This document shows, piece after piece, positions 5,869 to 6,159 of a stretch of 6,159 nt of DNA. Under the pieces are notes generated by a model. That model ran no database searches. It was not told the DNA's origin and saw only the letters and a program-made list of their open reading frames with translations. Numbering within the stretch: the stretch's first letter is position 1; every line of letters starts with the position of its first letter. The position numbers were made by a program, and so were the translations under genes. Source of the stretch: a bacterium (lineage in GTDB: Bacteria > Verrucomicrobiota > Kiritimatiellia > UBA8416); contig JAIFLS010000112.1 in NCBI GenBank assembly GCA_020048935.1, positions 1-6,159 of the forward strand, written 5' to 3'.

Positions 5869-5933
5869 CATCCAAGTAAAGACTCCCCAACTTGGGCGTT
5901 GGTTGTTGGGCGTTGGTTGTTGGATGTTCGATG
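5859..5933. repeat. Heptamer repeat tract (TTGGNNG) with inverted half
   Basis: From 5892 to 5933 the plus strand is six in-register heptamers: TTGGGCG, TTGGTTG, TTGGGCG, TTGGTTG, TTGGATG, TTCGATG. Across a 16-nt spacer the same units occur inverted: on the minus strand 5875-5862 reads TTGGATG then TTGGGCG. CAACGCCCAA (5859-5868) can pair perfectly with TTGGGCGTTG at 5892-5901 or again at 5906-5915. The tract is 46 nt upstream of the purH start. Short ORFs across it in several frames are translations of the repeat and are not called. Confidence 0.75.
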
Positions 5934-5999
5934 CGATTTTCTCCAGTTACCCATTCGTTCTCGCCCGGACCCTGAGTGGTTGGCTTGTTTATTATTCCT

Positions 6000-6092
6000 C
6001 TAAGAATCCCACAGAAGCTTGGGCACATCATACCCCCACAACCCGCAGGCGTCCAAACTTCTTTTTCGGGGCGCATCTGCGATTCGGTGCAT
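6000..6092 (-). CDS. Possible 30-codon small ORF in the purH leader
   Basis: An ATG at 6092 opens 30 codons ending in TAG. The peptide starts MHRIADAPRKRSLDACG and ends GYDVPKLLWDS; it has a basic centre and a Trp-rich end, with no membrane segment. The only Shine-Dalgarno-like sequence is GGGA in CGGGAACATC, 6 nt upstream. The hairpin repeat at 6105-6126 begins 13 nt upstream, so the ORF may be part of a longer repeated intergenic unit rather than a gene. It could equally be an upstream leader peptide, but no run of regulatory codons is visible. No known family recognised. Confidence 0.25.
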   Translation of the reverse strand: MHRIADAPRKRSLDACGLWGYDVPKLLWDS

Positions 6093-6099
6093 GATGTTC

Positions 6100-6147
6100 C
6101 CGATCCCACCGGCCTTGCGCCGGTGGTGAAGAAAGTTTGGTGATGTG
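6100..6147. repeat. Solitary copy of the CCGGC-CTTGC-GCCGG hairpin repeat
   Basis: At 6106-6126 the plus strand forms a perfect 8-bp stem, CCACCGGC with GCCGGTGG, around loop CTTGC. The similarity to the copy at 1389-1436 (opposite strand) covers about 48 nt with one gap and roughly seven to nine differences, well beyond the hairpin itself: both have the form GATCCC, hairpin, TGAAG, AAGTT, GATGT. It is the third member of the family in the window and lies far upstream of the purH start, not next to a gene end that is visible. Confidence 0.65.
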
Positions 6148-6159
6148 GCGCAGTACCAC

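Larger units (their letters stand above)
5934..6159. other. Gene-poor upstream region
   Basis: Apart from the hairpin repeat and the doubtful small ORF, nothing coding or RNA-like is supported here. An AGAGGA followed by A/T-rich bases at about 5989-6001 on the minus strand looks like a ribosome binding site but has no start codon after it. The 83-codon minus-strand frame at 5858-6109 runs through the heptamer tract and has no family features. The gene upstream of purH is outside the window. Confidence 0.5.

Noticed and set aside
5870..5933. CRISPR array from the short repeats
   Set aside because: Units are 7 bp and contiguous, with no spacers of regular length and no cas genes nearby.
5858..6109. 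83-codon minus-strand frame in the leader
   Set aside because: Runs through the heptamer tract and the hairpin repeat; start codon lies within the hairpin and no family features appear.

Overview
The window is a high-GC, gene-dense stretch of chromosome. The omptin implies a Gram-negative bacterium with an outer membrane. All seven convincing protein genes lie on the minus strand, so the biology reads from right (6159) to left (1). No rRNA, tRNA, CRISPR array or transposase gene was seen. The phylum cannot be fixed from the sequence. The TTGGNNG heptamer tract, the repeat-rich intergenic DNA and the stand-alone IMP cyclohydrolase remind me of PVC-group or other environmental lineages more than of enteric bacteria, but that is only an impression.

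Layout in transcription order: 6159-5814 is a gene-poor leader. It holds a small GC-rich hairpin repeat (6106-6126), a doubtful 30-codon ORF (6092-6000), a heptamer repeat tract (5933-5859) and a weak candidate promoter. A tight five-gene run follows, with gaps of 20, 7, 25 and 19 nt: a stand-alone IMP cyclohydrolase (PurH N-terminal domain only, 5813-5130), a QueD/PTPS-type 6-carboxytetrahydropterin synthase (5109-4741), a PHP-family phosphoesterase (4733-3888), a membrane histidine kinase with a periplasmic amino-acid-binding-protein-like sensor (3862-2153), and its NarL/FixJ-type response regulator (2133-1450). After a 124-nt structured gap comes an omptin-family outer-membrane protease (1325-384) with all four catalytic residues. 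Downstream of the omptin is a large nested hairpin (126-378) that contains a 181-bp MITE-like element. The window ends in the first codons of another minus-strand gene (29-1) with its own possible promoter.

The first three genes are purine and pterin housekeeping functions. IMP leads to GTP, GTP-derived dihydroneopterin triphosphate is the QueD substrate, and PHP proteins of this type act on nucleotides or RNA 5' ends. The next two genes form a complete two-component system. The kinase senses outside the inner membrane through a solute-binding domain that keeps the Arg and Asp normally used to hold an amino acid. The omptin is the nearest downstream gene and a natural regulatory target: a surface protease placed beside a putative amino-acid sensor.

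The least ordinary parts are between the genes: (i) a hairpin family in three copies with stem-preserving changes, two of them inverted as an 82-nt near-palindrome in the omptin leader; (ii) a MITE-like element that appears to sit at the apex of the omptin terminator hairpin; (iii) a perfect-register heptamer tract upstream of the purine gene.
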